From: Caulobacter vibrioides
GTDB taxonomy: Bacteria; Pseudomonadota; Alphaproteobacteria; Caulobacterales; Caulobacteraceae
DNA: 64,000 bases
Direction: 5' to 3'
Assembly (NCBI RefSeq): GCF_002858865.1
Contig: NZ_PJRR01000019.1
Span: 186,001 to 250,000, forward strand
The translations under genes were made by a program, and so were the position numbers. Of this stretch, positions 25,359 to 33,161 are shown piece after piece. The notes beneath the pieces were generated by a model. The model had not been told where the DNA came from. It ran no database searches and worked only from the letters and a program-made list of their open reading frames with translations. Each line of letters starts with the position of its first letter. The first letter of the stretch is position 1.

Positions 25359-25832
25359 ACAACGCAAAGGCCCCGCACGGACTGCTTCGCTTGCAGCAGC
25401 GGAGTTCGCAGATTGGGTCCCACGGGCGTTTCCTGCTAGCGCGTGGCCCAAGGCGTCAGGCTCGTTCCTGTCTCGATACGAGTCGGGAACGCGGCCTGAC
25501 GCCATTCGAAGGATGAACAGGTCAATGCTCCTGAATAGCGCCCACGATCGTCAGGTAGGCGCTGGACCTTAGCCAACCTAGTGGAAAAGGCAGCCTTCCT
25601 CGCTGTTGGGGACAGTGCTGCTCACCTATCCGGCGCTTCTAGAAAGCAGTTTTTGTCAGCTGCCGAGAAGGGAAATGGGGATCCGCAAACTGCAATAGCG
25701 CAACATAGGTGCGGTCAATCAGCGCCCTAAACGGCGCAATACTGCGCTGACATTTACGGCTTCGGGAGAAAAAGACTGGAAGCGAGCTGTCGCGCCTGTC
25801 GACGCCTTAGACACGACCCCGCTGAGAGCGAT
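25359..25832. other. Intergenic stretch between the island and the housekeeping block
   Basis: 474 bp with no convincing gene on either strand; short open frames here are unsupported. Its only clear structure is the long hairpin at 25452-25503. Composition is less GC-rich than the flanking genes, especially after 25600, which could mark old junction DNA at the island edge. Confidence 0.6.
25452..25503. repeat. Long multi-step hairpin
   Basis: Three nested stems pair in order: GGCGTCAGGC (25452-25461) with 25494-25503, CGTTCC (25463-25468) with 25486-25491, and CTCG (25472-25475) with 25479-25482. They form one 52-nt rod with small internal loops. It lies 94 bp after the MFS stop and has no U tract. 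Confidence 0.6.
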
Positions 25833-26039
25833 TCAGGCCGCCACCCGCGCGTCAAGTGCGGCCAGTCTGGCCAGAACCCGGTCTAGCGTCGAGCGCTTCA
25901 CAGGCTTTCCGTCGCGAAGCTTGGTCCAGGTCGTTTCGCTGATCGCGTAGCAGTCGAACAGGTGCTCACGCGTGACCGCCGGCAGGCGCGCACGCAGACG
26001 TTGGAACACTTCGCGCGAGATGGTGACGGTTTCGGCCAT
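25833..26039 (-). CDS. Small helix-turn-helix-like protein
   Basis: A 68-residue protein ([22 protein letters not shown] ...). The pattern [37 protein letters not shown] resembles the helix-turn-helix of Cro/CI-like repressors: a helix with [11 protein letters not shown], a turn at RDGKPV and a third helix STLDRVL. It stands alone at the edge of the housekeeping block. I do not recognise a named gene. It could be a stand-alone regulator or an antitoxin-like orphan; no toxin is visible next to it. Confidence 0.65.
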   Translation of the reverse strand: MAETVTISREVFQRLRARLPAVTREHLFDCYAISETTWTKLRDGKPVKRSTLDRVLARLAALDARVAA

Positions 26040-26309
26040 GATCGTTGGGCGAATGAGACTCTGGAAAATGACTCTACCGCGTCCGTATGACGATGTTGTT
26101 GGGCGCGCTTATTTCAACGCTGTTACGTACGGCCAAGATTCAGTCGAACTGGGGCGCTCGCTCGGTCTCGAGGCTCCCTTCGCAGGATAGATGTCGCGCC
26201 ACAGACAGCGGCGGCCGGATCTGGCCCAGCGACATCGAACCGCACATTATGTGCAAAAACGCTGATTGTCTCCGGTCCGGACTTCGCGGGCCACTAACTG
26301 GCGCGCGGC

Positions 26310-27116
26310 CTAGATGCTGAAGCGCATTCCGTCGAAGGCCGGCTCGACGTGGGGCGGCAAACGCGCCGACAGGGCCTGGTAGTCCAGGTCGATGTGGAGG
26401 TTGGTCAGGATGGCCCGGCGCGGCTTGGCGCGCGCGATCCATTCCAGCGCCAGATCGACATGCGCGTGCGTCGGATGCGGCGTCCAGCGCAGAGCGTCGA
26501 CGATCCAGACATCCAGATCCTGGAGCGCCGGCCAGCTCTCCTCCGGAATAGCGCGCGCGTCCGGTGTGTAGGCCACCCCGCCAATGCGGTAGCCGACCGC
26601 GCGGACCTCGCCATGATCGACGTCGAAGGTCTGCACGGCGATGTCGCCGCTGGGCCCCTCGATCGCGAAATCAACGCCTAGCGGCGGTATCAACCGGGGT
26701 TCGCAGATCGCGGGATAGCCGCCCTGGCTGATGAAGATATAGGTGAAGCGCTGGGTCAGGCCGTCGTGCGTGGCCTGATCCATGTAAGCGGGAATACGCG
26801 CGCGCTGGTTCAGGAAGAAAGGGCGCAGGTCGTCGATGCCATGGGCCTGGTCGGCGTGATCATGGGTGAACAGCGCCGCGTCCATGCGGCGCACGCCCGC
26901 TGCGGAGGTCTGCAGGCGCAGGTCCGGCGAGGTATCGATGATCACGGTCGTCTCGTGCAGCGCGCCCGCCGGCGATGGGCGGCGCACCAGCAGCGAACAG
27001 CGCGAACGGTGGTTGCGGGGGTCGCTCGGGTCACAGTCGCCCCAGTTCCCGTCCGCGCGCGGCACGCCGCCCGAGGAACCGGAGCCCAGGATCGTGAACT
27101 CGAGCGCGCCGCTCAC
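26310..27116 (-). CDS. MBL-fold metallohydrolase, PhnP-like
   Basis: A 268-residue metallo-beta-lactamase-fold protein. Visible motifs are the N-terminal ILGSGSSGGVPR, the metal motif THDHADQAHG (HxHxDH type) with Asp/His ligands, and DLALEWIARAKPRRAILTNLHIDLDY near the C-terminus. It resembles the PhnP/phosphoribosyl cyclic phosphate phosphodiesterase group, but in alphaproteobacteria it commonly sits last in the tmk-holB-tatD operon without phn genes, so the substrate is uncertain. Its start overlaps the stop of the TatD gene by 4 bp. Confidence 0.85.
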   Translation of the reverse strand: MSGALEFTILGSGSSGGVPRADGNWGDCDPSDPRNHRSRCSLLVRRPSPAGALHETTVIIDTSPDLRLQTSAAGVRRMDAALFTHDHADQAHGIDDLRPFFLNQRARIPAYMDQATHDGLTQRFTYIFISQGGYPAICEPRLIPPLGVDFAIEGPSGDIAVQTFDVDHGEVRAVGYRIGGVAYTPDARAIPEESWPALQDLDVWIVDALRWTPHPTHAHVDLALEWIARAKPRRAILTNLHIDLDYQALSARLPPHVEPAFDGMRFSI

Positions 27117-27901
27117 GGACGCGGGATCCGGTCAAACAGCGCGAAGAACGCGTCCTCGGTGCGCTGCTCTGTCTCGGCGCGGCTCCAGCCTCGGATCTCG
27201 GCGAGCTTGTCGTAGATATGCGGCAGGAAGGCCGGCTCGTTGCGACGACCGCGCATGGGTACGGGGGCCAGATACGGGCAGTCGGTCTCGACGATGATCC
27301 GGTCGGCGGGCATGTCGCGGATCACCGCCCTCACCTCCTCGGCCGCCTTGAAGGTGGCGATGCCCGAGACCGAGAACCAGGCGCCCAGGGCGGCGGCCCG
27401 CGCGGCCAGCTCGGCGCCGCTGGTATAGCAGTGCATCAGGATCTTGAACGGTCCGGCGGCGTGCTCGGCCTCCAGGATCTCGCCCATCACCGCATCGGCT
27501 TCGCGCGTATGGACGACTAGCGGCAGCCCGCTCTCACGCGCCGCGATGCAATGCTGGCGGAAGACCTCGGCCTGCACCTCGCGGGGCGAGAGGTCGTAGT
27601 GGAAGTCCAGCCCGCACTCGCCGATGCCGACCACACGGGGGCGCTGGGCCAGTTCGACCAGGGTCGCTGCGGTCAGGCCAGGGTTCTCCTTGGCCTCGTG
27701 GGGGTGCGTGCCGACCGTGCACCAGATGTCGGGCTCGGCCATGGCGATGGCGTGGACGGCCTCGAAGGATGAGACCTTGTCGCAGATCGTCACCATCATC
27801 GCGATCCCGGCCTCGCGGGCGCGGGCGATGACGGCGTCCTTGTCCTCAGCGAACTGAGGCGCGTGGAGGTTTACGTGACTATCGATGAGCATGCGGCTCA
27901 C
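27113..27901 (-). CDS. TatD-family metal-dependent hydrolase
   Basis: A 262-residue TIM-barrel hydrolase of the TatD/YcfH family, which includes 3'-5' DNA exonucleases and D-aminoacyl-tRNA-type hydrolases. Motifs: GIGECGLDFHYD, VVHTREADAV, LMHCYTSG and ETDCPYLAP. The first metal motif reads DSHVNLH, with Asn where most TatD proteins have the second His of DxHxH. The gene overlaps its neighbours by 4 bp on both sides, indicating tight coupling with holB and the MBL gene. Confidence 0.88.
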   Translation of the reverse strand: MSRMLIDSHVNLHAPQFAEDKDAVIARAREAGIAMMVTICDKVSSFEAVHAIAMAEPDIWCTVGTHPHEAKENPGLTAATLVELAQRPRVVGIGECGLDFHYDLSPREVQAEVFRQHCIAARESGLPLVVHTREADAVMGEILEAEHAAGPFKILMHCYTSGAELAARAAALGAWFSVSGIATFKAAEEVRAVIRDMPADRIIVETDCPYLAPVPMRGRRNEPAFLPHIYDKLAEIRGWSRAETEQRTEDAFFALFDRIPRP

Positions 27902-28908
27902 ATCGCCGTCTTGGCCGCCGCGCGCAAGTCCGAGATCACACTCCAGAACACATCGGCCCGGTCCAGGTTGACCGCCTCGGCTTCCCCCGGCCAGCTCGAG
28001 AGCCGCTCCCAGGCCGCCGCCCAGCGATCGAGACCCAGGGAATTCTTGCCGTCGGCTGCGACCTGGGTGGCGAAGATCCGCACCTGATCGGCCAGGCGAT
28101 CCATCAGGAGCTCGAACCGCGCCGCGCCTTCGGCGCCCCGGAAGGTGTCGGCCATGGCCAGTAGCGCACCCTCGTCGAGCTTGGGCAGGCTGCGGAGAAT
28201 CTCGTTGGCGGCGTCGTCGATCGCGATGGCGCCGGCGGCCGCCAGCTGCAGGGCGCGGCCCGGCGCGCCGTGCGCCATGCGCGCCAGCCGTTCGGCGTCG
28301 CGATGTGGAACGTCCGCCATCCGCTCGACCATCTCGGCCGCCGCGGCCACGCCGGGCGCGGGGATCGCCAAGCGCCGGCAGCGTGAACGGATGGTCGGCA
28401 GCAACTTGCCCGGCGCATGGCTGATCAGCAGGATCACGCCCCGCGCCGGCGGTTCTTCCAGCGTCTTCAGCACCGCATTGGCGGCGTTGACGTTGAGGTC
28501 GTCGGCGGCGTCGATGATCGCCACGCGATAGGGTGAGACAGCGGGCGAATTGGCGAAGAATTCCGGCAGCTTGCGCGCTTCATCGACCGGAATGGATTTC
28601 CGGGCCTTGCCGTCGTCGGTCAGGCGTTCCAGCACCATAAGGTCCGGATGCGAGCGTGCGGCGACCTGCCGGCTGACCACGTCGGAGGGCGCTGCGCCTA
28701 AGAGGCCTTGGGAGGGATCGGGCCGAGCGCCCAGCAGGCGGCGCGCCATCCTGTAGGCCAGGGTGGCCTTTCCCACGCCCTCGGGACCGGTGAGCAACCA
28801 GGCGTGATGCAGTCGTCCGCGCTCCAGCGCATCGATGAAGGCGGCCTCGGCGGCGGACTGACCGTCCAGCCCGTAGACGTCACGCGGATGGGCCGGGGTA
28901 AGCATCAC
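27898..28908 (-). CDS. holB: DNA polymerase III subunit delta'
   Basis: A 336-residue AAA+ clamp-loader subunit with a Walker-A-like GPEGVGKATLAYRMA, then VDEARKLPEFF, IIDAADDLNVNAANAVLKTLEEPPA (degenerate Walker B region) and SHAPGKLLPTIRSRCRRL (sensor 1/SRC motif). Delta' acts as the stator of the clamp loader. The Cys zinc-binding cluster found in many delta' proteins is absent. It overlaps tmk upstream and the TatD gene downstream by 4 bp; the tmk-holB order is widely conserved. Confidence 0.93.
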   Translation of the reverse strand: MMLTPAHPRDVYGLDGQSAAEAAFIDALERGRLHHAWLLTGPEGVGKATLAYRMARRLLGARPDPSQGLLGAAPSDVVSRQVAARSHPDLMVLERLTDDGKARKSIPVDEARKLPEFFANSPAVSPYRVAIIDAADDLNVNAANAVLKTLEEPPARGVILLISHAPGKLLPTIRSRCRRLAIPAPGVAAAAEMVERMADVPHRDAERLARMAHGAPGRALQLAAAGAIAIDDAANEILRSLPKLDEGALLAMADTFRGAEGAARFELLMDRLADQVRIFATQVAADGKNSLGLDRWAAAWERLSSWPGEAEAVNLDRADVFWSVISDLRAAAKTAM

Positions 28909-29531
28909 AGCCCCAGTCGTTGCACGACCACGTCCGAAATCGCCGCCGTGACCGCGTCGAGCTCGGCGTCGGCATCGATTACGACGCAGCGATCGGGCTC
29001 CCGGCGCGCGATCTCCAGATAGCCGGCGCGAAGCCGTTCGTGGAACGCCAGACCCTTAGACTCAAAGCGGGCCGCCCCGCCCCGCGCCTCTGCGCGTTGC
29101 AGACCCACCTGCGCGGGCAGGTCGAGGATCAGCGTCAGGACCGGAACTGTGCCGCCCAGCACATGCTCTTCCAGCGCCGCGATCAGGCTGGCCGGCGCAT
29201 CGCCACCGGCGCCCTGGTAGGCCCGGGTAGAGTCGGCGAAGCGATCGCACAGAACAACAGCGCCGCGCGCCAGGCCCGGGCGGATGACGCGCTCGAGGTG
29301 ATCGCGGCGCGCCGCGTACATCAGAAGGCTTTCAGTGACCGGCGACCAGCGATCGGCCGCGCCATTGACCAGGAGCTCGCGGATCGCCTCAGCGCCGGGA
29401 CTGCCGCCGGGCTCCCGCGTGACGATCACGTCGTGGCCAGCCGCCTTCAGGCGGTCGGCAAGGCGGCGGATCTGGGTGGACTTCCCAGCCCCCTCCCCGC
29501 CTTCGAAACTGATGAAGAAACCCTGGGTCAC
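28905..29531 (-). CDS. tmk: Thymidylate kinase
   Basis: A 208-residue P-loop kinase that phosphorylates dTMP to dTDP. The P-loop FEGGEGAGKST lies at about residues 8-18, TREPGGSPGAEAIRELL carries the DR/LID-type contacts, and VVLCDRFADSTRAYQGAGG holds the DRx motif. Length matches the family (about 210). It is the first gene of the four-gene operon tmk-holB-tatD-MBL, whose members all overlap by 4 bp. Its promoter must lie in the 107 bp after rlpA. Confidence 0.95.
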   Translation of the reverse strand: MTQGFFISFEGGEGAGKSTQIRRLADRLKAAGHDVIVTREPGGSPGAEAIRELLVNGAADRWSPVTESLLMYAARRDHLERVIRPGLARGAVVLCDRFADSTRAYQGAGGDAPASLIAALEEHVLGGTVPVLTLILDLPAQVGLQRAEARGGAARFESKGLAFHERLRAGYLEIARREPDRCVVIDADAELDAVTAAISDVVVQRLGL

Positions 29532-29638
29532 CGGTCTCCATTCGACCGGTTTGAGAGACTTGTCTAGAGCCTGTCTGGTCTAGATGGGATCATCTAAACG
29601 AGATGAAAAGGCTATATTTCAAAGACTTAGAACGCGTT

Positions 29639-30628
29639 CTAGGGGCGCAGAATGGTGGCGCCGGAATAGCCCAGCGCCTCTACGCGCTCCCTAAGCGTCC
29701 AGGCCGCGCTCTCGTCCTCGCCGGCTGCGACCGTCACGCGATAGAGCGTTCCGGTGGCCCGCTCGACAGCCTCAATGGACGCCCGGCCGGCGCTGGTGAG
29801 CTGCCTGACCGCCTTCTCGGCGTTCTCCCGGGTGGAGAACGACCCGGCCTGGACACGATACGCCGACCGGCTGCTCGTAAACACCGGGTCCGGGGGATTG
29901 ATGGGGGGCGCAGACTGCTGGATCGGCGCGGGGCTCCAGGTCGCCTCGCGTCGGGGCGGCAAGACCTGGACGCGCTGCGGCGGCTCCTGAATGTCCTCAA
30001 AGCTGCGCGGTGCGGTCCGGGGCCGTGGCGGCGGGCGTGGCGTCGGCGCGGCTTGCGCGTACTGGCGCGGGGCTTCCAGAGCGCGGCGCGGCGCGGGACC
30101 GACATACTTGACGCGAACCCGAGCGACGCCTTGACGGCGATAGCCCAATTCATCGGCGGCGGCCTTGGACAGATCGATGATCCGGTCACCCACGAAGGGA
30201 CCACGGTCGTTCACGCGAAGGATCATCTTGCGGCCGTTGTCGAGGTTGGTGACCTCCACAAGGCTCGGCAGCGGCAGCGTCTTGTGGGCCGCCGACGGCA
30301 GATTCATATCGAAGATCTCGCCGTTCGACGTCTTGCGATTGTGAAACTGCTCGCCGTACCAGGAACCGATCCCGACGACATTGTAGTTTCTATCTTCGTG
30401 TGGATAGTACCAGATCCCTTTGATCTGATAGGGCTTTTCAGTCCCGCGCAGCGGCTTGCCGTCGCGACCGATCATCGAGCCTGGACGCGGCGCGCTGCCC
30501 GTGCTGGTCGCCACGGTGCGGCCAAACTCGTATTTCGGCGTGGCGCAGGCCGCTAGACTGGTGGCCGCCAAGGCCATCAGGCCAAGGTTCCGCGCGATCC
30601 GCCAAGCCTGTTCGATACGCTGGTTCAT
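29639..30628 (-). CDS. rlpA: RlpA-like septal lytic transglycosylase with SPOR domain (lipoprotein)
   Basis: A 329-residue lipoprotein. The N-terminal segment LGLMALAATSLAACATP contains a lipobox ending in Cys. A double-psi beta-barrel follows (GIGSWYGEQFHNRKTSNGEIFDMN ... LVEVTNLDNGRKMILRVNDRGPFVGDRIIDLSKAAADELG) with the conserved RVNDRGP loop, then a Pro/Arg/Ala-rich linker and a C-terminal SPOR domain (YRVQAGSFSTRENAEKAVRQL) that targets denuded septal glycan. The start is ATG 30628; the frame remains open to 30889 but that would run through the tRNA gene. Confidence 0.9.
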   Translation of the reverse strand: MNQRIEQAWRIARNLGLMALAATSLAACATPKYEFGRTVATSTGSAPRPGSMIGRDGKPLRGTEKPYQIKGIWYYPHEDRNYNVVGIGSWYGEQFHNRKTSNGEIFDMNLPSAAHKTLPLPSLVEVTNLDNGRKMILRVNDRGPFVGDRIIDLSKAAADELGYRRQGVARVRVKYVGPAPRRALEAPRQYAQAAPTPRPPPRPRTAPRSFEDIQEPPQRVQVLPPRREATWSPAPIQQSAPPINPPDPVFTSSRSAYRVQAGSFSTRENAEKAVRQLTSAGRASIEAVERATGTLYRVTVAAGEDESAAWTLRERVEALGYSGATILRP

Positions 30629-30731
30629 CCGATCGTCGTCCGACGGGCCGCACCCTTCCGAGCCATCATCTTGATCGGTTTGTTTTGAAGTCTGGTTAAG
30701 GCGCTGCAGCGCTGATATAGCCGCCTGCTCC

Positions 30732-30821
30732 GGACAGGTGGCCGAGTGGTTTAAGGCAGCGGTCTTGAAAACCGCCGTAGGTGGAAGCCTACCGTGGGTT
30801 CGAATCCCACCCTGTCCGCCA
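30732..30821 (+). tRNA. tRNA-Ser (anticodon TGA)
   Basis: A cloverleaf with acceptor stem GGACAGG (30732-30738) paired to CCTGTCC (30811-30817), D-arm GCCGAGTGG, anticodon stem GCGGT/ACCGC with loop CTTGAAA (anticodon TGA at 30766-30768), a long variable arm (GTAGGTGGAAGCCTAC) typical of class II tRNAs, T-loop TTCGAAT and encoded CCA at 30819-30821. Confidence 0.97.
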
Positions 30822-31153
30822 GAATCCCAATTTTCTCGCAAAATCAGAGTCTTAGCGCACGCGACTGAGCTTTCGCCGTGCACCTGCAAGCATGGACATT
30901 GCTGTCGAACGCTGGGTCGAGATCGTTCGCCGCCGGCTTGACGCTTGAGTCGGATCGAGGCTGACGTCTCGGCTGGCGGAGCCGCTGTCGGCGAAACGCC
31001 CGCGCGCAGGAGGGTTCAGGAGAGGCGTTCCCTCGCCAGGAACCGCAACAGAGCGAGGTTCTGATCGCTCATCGTCTCCGAGCGATTGCGTAGCGATTGA
31101 ACGAAAATCGCTCAAAATCGAGGCGCTAAGACCCCACCGGGCCGCTGCGATGG
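30822..31153. other. Gene-free stretch with AGCGATT repeats upstream of the guanidine/urea locus
   Basis: No convincing gene in 332 bp; an 87-codon minus-strand frame at 30852-31115 has no family resemblance or ribosome-binding site. Near the right end AGCGATT occurs at 31081-31087 and 31092-31098 in direct orientation and as AATCGCT at 31106-31112; the outer pair extends to an 8-bp inverted repeat GAGCGATT/AATCGCTC. Confidence 0.5.
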
Positions 31154-31179
31154 TATTACGATTTGTATCGTTCGTAATA
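31154..31179. promoter_or_regulatory. Operator TATTACGA-N10-TCGTAATA, copy 1
   Basis: A perfect 8-bp inverted repeat with a 10-bp spacer, 20 bp upstream of the NikR-like ATG. Both half-sites and the spacer length are identical to the element at 41389-41414 in front of the ABC transporter operon. Confidence 0.85.
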
Positions 31180-31198
31180 TCAGCAATGAGTGCTCGAC

Positions 31199-31678
31199 AT
31201 GGAAATCACCTCCTCGAACCTGGCGCGGCTAAGCATAAGCCTCCCGGCCGAACTGATGGTCCAGTTGGACGCCATGGTCGCCGAGCGCGGCCTGCCCAGC
31301 CGCTCGCAGATGATCGCCGAGCTGATCCGCCATGAGCTGGCCGAGCACAGCGGCGAGCGGCCTGATGCGATGCTGGCCGGCACCATCACCCTCATCTATC
31401 GCGCGGAAAGCGGCCGGGTTCGCCACGCCTTGGCCCAGACCCAGCTGGGCTATGTGAAAGAAGTGATCTCGGCTCAGAACGTCTTTCTCGAGGACGATCA
31501 GGCCATGGAGGTTCTGCTGGTCCAGGGTCCGGCGGAGCGCCTGCAGCAACTGTGCGACGCCCTTCGCAAGGTGCGTGGGGTTCAGCAGATCAAGCTGGTC
31601 ACCACGACCGCCCTGCTGCCGCCGCTGCACTTCCACGGCGATGACGCCCCCTTCGACGGAGAGTCGACCCCGCCATGA
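31199..31678 (+). CDS. NikR-like ribbon-helix-helix/ACT regulator lacking nickel ligands
   Basis: A 159-residue protein with an N-terminal ribbon-helix-helix (NLARLSISLPAELMVQLDAMVAERGLPSRSQMIAELIRHEL) and a C-terminal ACT-like domain (LAGTITLIYRAESG ... MEVLLVQGPAERLQQLCDALRKVRGVQQIKLV), the arrangement of NikR. In my manual alignment the NikR ligands (His, His-x-His, Cys) correspond to L83, N94, F96 and A102, so nickel sensing is unlikely. It is the first gene of an operon for urea/guanidine breakdown and lies next to a palindrome repeated at the transporter. A small-molecule-responsive regulator of nitrogen assimilation is the best inference. ATG 31199 is preferred over GTG 31190. Confidence 0.83.
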   Translation: MEITSSNLARLSISLPAELMVQLDAMVAERGLPSRSQMIAELIRHELAEHSGERPDAMLAGTITLIYRAESGRVRHALAQTQLGYVKEVISAQNVFLEDDQAMEVLLVQGPAERLQQLCDALRKVRGVQQIKLVTTTALLPPLHFHGDDAPFDGESTPP

Positions 31679-32514
31679 GCGATGCCGCCCAGAGCCACAC
31701 CGCCACCCCCTACGCCGCCCAGGCCCACGCCCGGGCCCAGGCGGGAACCCGAGTCGAGTCGATGCCGACCGTGCCGGCCTCCGCCGCTGTCGATCTGCCG
31801 TCCGGCGTCGCGGCGGCGGACGTGGTCTGGGACGAAACCATCGCCCCTGGCGGCTACGCCAGCCGTCGACTGTCGCGTGGCGCGCGGCTGCGACTGACCG
31901 ATCTGCGCGGCGACGCGGCGGTGTCGCTGTTGGTCTTTAACGCCGAGCAGCCGGTCGAGCGCCTCAATATCGCCGACACCCTGAAGGTCCAGTGGAACGG
32001 CTATCTGGGCCAGGGACGGCTTCTGCTGTCGGACATGGGCCGTGTGCTGGCCAGCCTGGTGGAGGACACCGCCGGCGCTCACGACGCCTTCTGCGGGGCC
32101 TCCAACCAGGCCAGCAACGCGCGCAAGTACGGCGACGGCTTCAATCACGGAGACCACCCCAACGCCCGGGACCGCTTCTCGCTGGGCGTGGCCAAGTTCG
32201 GCTTGGGCCGCAAGGATATCCATCCGTGCCTCAACCTTTTCAAAGAGGTGCGGATCGGTCAGGGCGGCGAGACCGTCATTGACGTCGGCCCCTACCCGCC
32301 CGGTCGCTTTGTCACCCTGCGGGCCGAGATGGCGCTGATCGTGGTGCTGGCCAACTGCCCGCACGTGCTGGATCCGCGTCCGGGCTACGCGGTGACGCCG
32401 GTGCGGGCCACCGCCTGGCGCGGCCCGGTGACGCCGGAGTCAGACCCGATCCGCAATGCGACGCCGGAGGGCCTGCGCGCCTTTCTGAACGTCGAAGACT
32501 ATTTCTCGCGCTGA
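31675..32514 (+). CDS. Urea carboxylase-associated protein 1 (DUF1989), carboxyguanidine deiminase-type subunit
   Basis: A 279-residue DUF1989 protein. It has a variable, Ala/His-rich N-terminus (about 45 residues), then VVWDETIAPGGYASRRLSRGARLRLTDLRGDAAVSLLVFN, a Cys/Asn motif HDAFCGASNQASNARKYG, KDIHPCLNLFKEV and NCPHVLDPRPGYAVTPVRATAW. Proteins of this pair, once called urea amidolyase-associated, are reported to form the deiminase that converts carboxyguanidine to allophanate. The ATG overlaps the regulator stop (ATGA). The second subunit follows 10 bp downstream. Confidence 0.86.
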   Translation: MSDAAQSHTATPYAAQAHARAQAGTRVESMPTVPASAAVDLPSGVAAADVVWDETIAPGGYASRRLSRGARLRLTDLRGDAAVSLLVFNAEQPVERLNIADTLKVQWNGYLGQGRLLLSDMGRVLASLVEDTAGAHDAFCGASNQASNARKYGDGFNHGDHPNARDRFSLGVAKFGLGRKDIHPCLNLFKEVRIGQGGETVIDVGPYPPGRFVTLRAEMALIVVLANCPHVLDPRPGYAVTPVRATAWRGPVTPESDPIRNATPEGLRAFLNVEDYFSR

Positions 32515-32524
32515 GGACGCCGCC

Positions 32525-33151
32525 ATGGCCTTCGCTCCCCCGCCCCTGGGCGACATCGTCCACGACGAGGTGGTTCCCGCCCGCGCCCCCTGGCTGCATG
32601 CAGTCAGGGCCGGCCAGACCCTGCGCATTGTCGACCTGGAGGGCAACCAGGCCGTCGACTTCCTGGTCTACAGCGCCGCCGACGACGCCGAGCGCTACAG
32701 CGCCCAGGACACCATCGCCGCCCAGAAGAATATCTTCCTGCGCGAGGGTTCGGTGCTGCTGTCCAACGAGGGCGCGGCGATGATGACCGTCACCGCTACG
32801 GCGGTGGCCTATCATGACACGATCGGCGGCGCCTGCTCGTGCGAGAGCAACACCTTGCGCTATGGCCACCACACCAAGGCCCAGCACGCCTGCGTCGAGA
32901 ACTTCCTGGTCGCCAACGCCCGCCAGGGGCGCGGCAAGCGCGACATGGTCAGCAACGTCAACTGGTTCATGAACGTGCCGGTCGAAGCCGACGGGGCGCT
33001 GGGCATCGTTGACGGCATCTCTGCCCCCGGCCTGTTCGTCGATCTGCGCGCCGCGATGGACGTGGTGGTGGTGGTCTCCAACTGCCCGCAGATCAACAAC
33101 CCCTGCAACGGCTTCAATCCGACGCCGGTGCGCATGATCATCGCCCAATAG
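32525..33151 (+). CDS. Urea carboxylase-associated protein 2 (DUF1989), carboxyguanidine deiminase-type subunit
   Basis: A 208-residue paralogue of the preceding protein: VVPARAPWLHAVRAGQTLRIVDLEGNQAVDFLVYSA, GGACSCESNTLRYGHHTKAQHACVENFL with clustered Cys/His that could bind metal, KRDMVSNVNWFMNVPVE and NCPQINNPCNGFNPTPVRMII. The two DUF1989 genes always travel together beside the carboxylase in such loci. It begins 10 bp after subunit 1 and ends 10 bp before the carboxylase. Presence of the pair argues for guanidine rather than urea as the true substrate of the pathway. Confidence 0.88.
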   Translation: MAFAPPPLGDIVHDEVVPARAPWLHAVRAGQTLRIVDLEGNQAVDFLVYSAADDAERYSAQDTIAAQKNIFLREGSVLLSNEGAAMMTVTATAVAYHDTIGGACSCESNTLRYGHHTKAQHACVENFLVANARQGRGKRDMVSNVNWFMNVPVEADGALGIVDGISAPGLFVDLRAAMDVVVVVSNCPQINNPCNGFNPTPVRMIIAQ

Positions 33152-33161
33152 GACCCGCCCG

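Noticed and set aside
30629..30889. Upstream extension of the rlpA frame
   Set aside because: It runs antisense through tRNA-Ser; the lipoprotein signal begins after ATG 30628.
30852..31115. 87-codon minus-strand open frame
   Set aside because: No ribosome-binding site, no recognisable family, and composition as expected for non-coding GC-rich DNA.
30822..31198. Guanidine riboswitch before the carboxylase operon
   Set aside because: I looked for the conserved ykkC-type core and a matching terminator/antiterminator and saw neither; the operator dyad better explains control.
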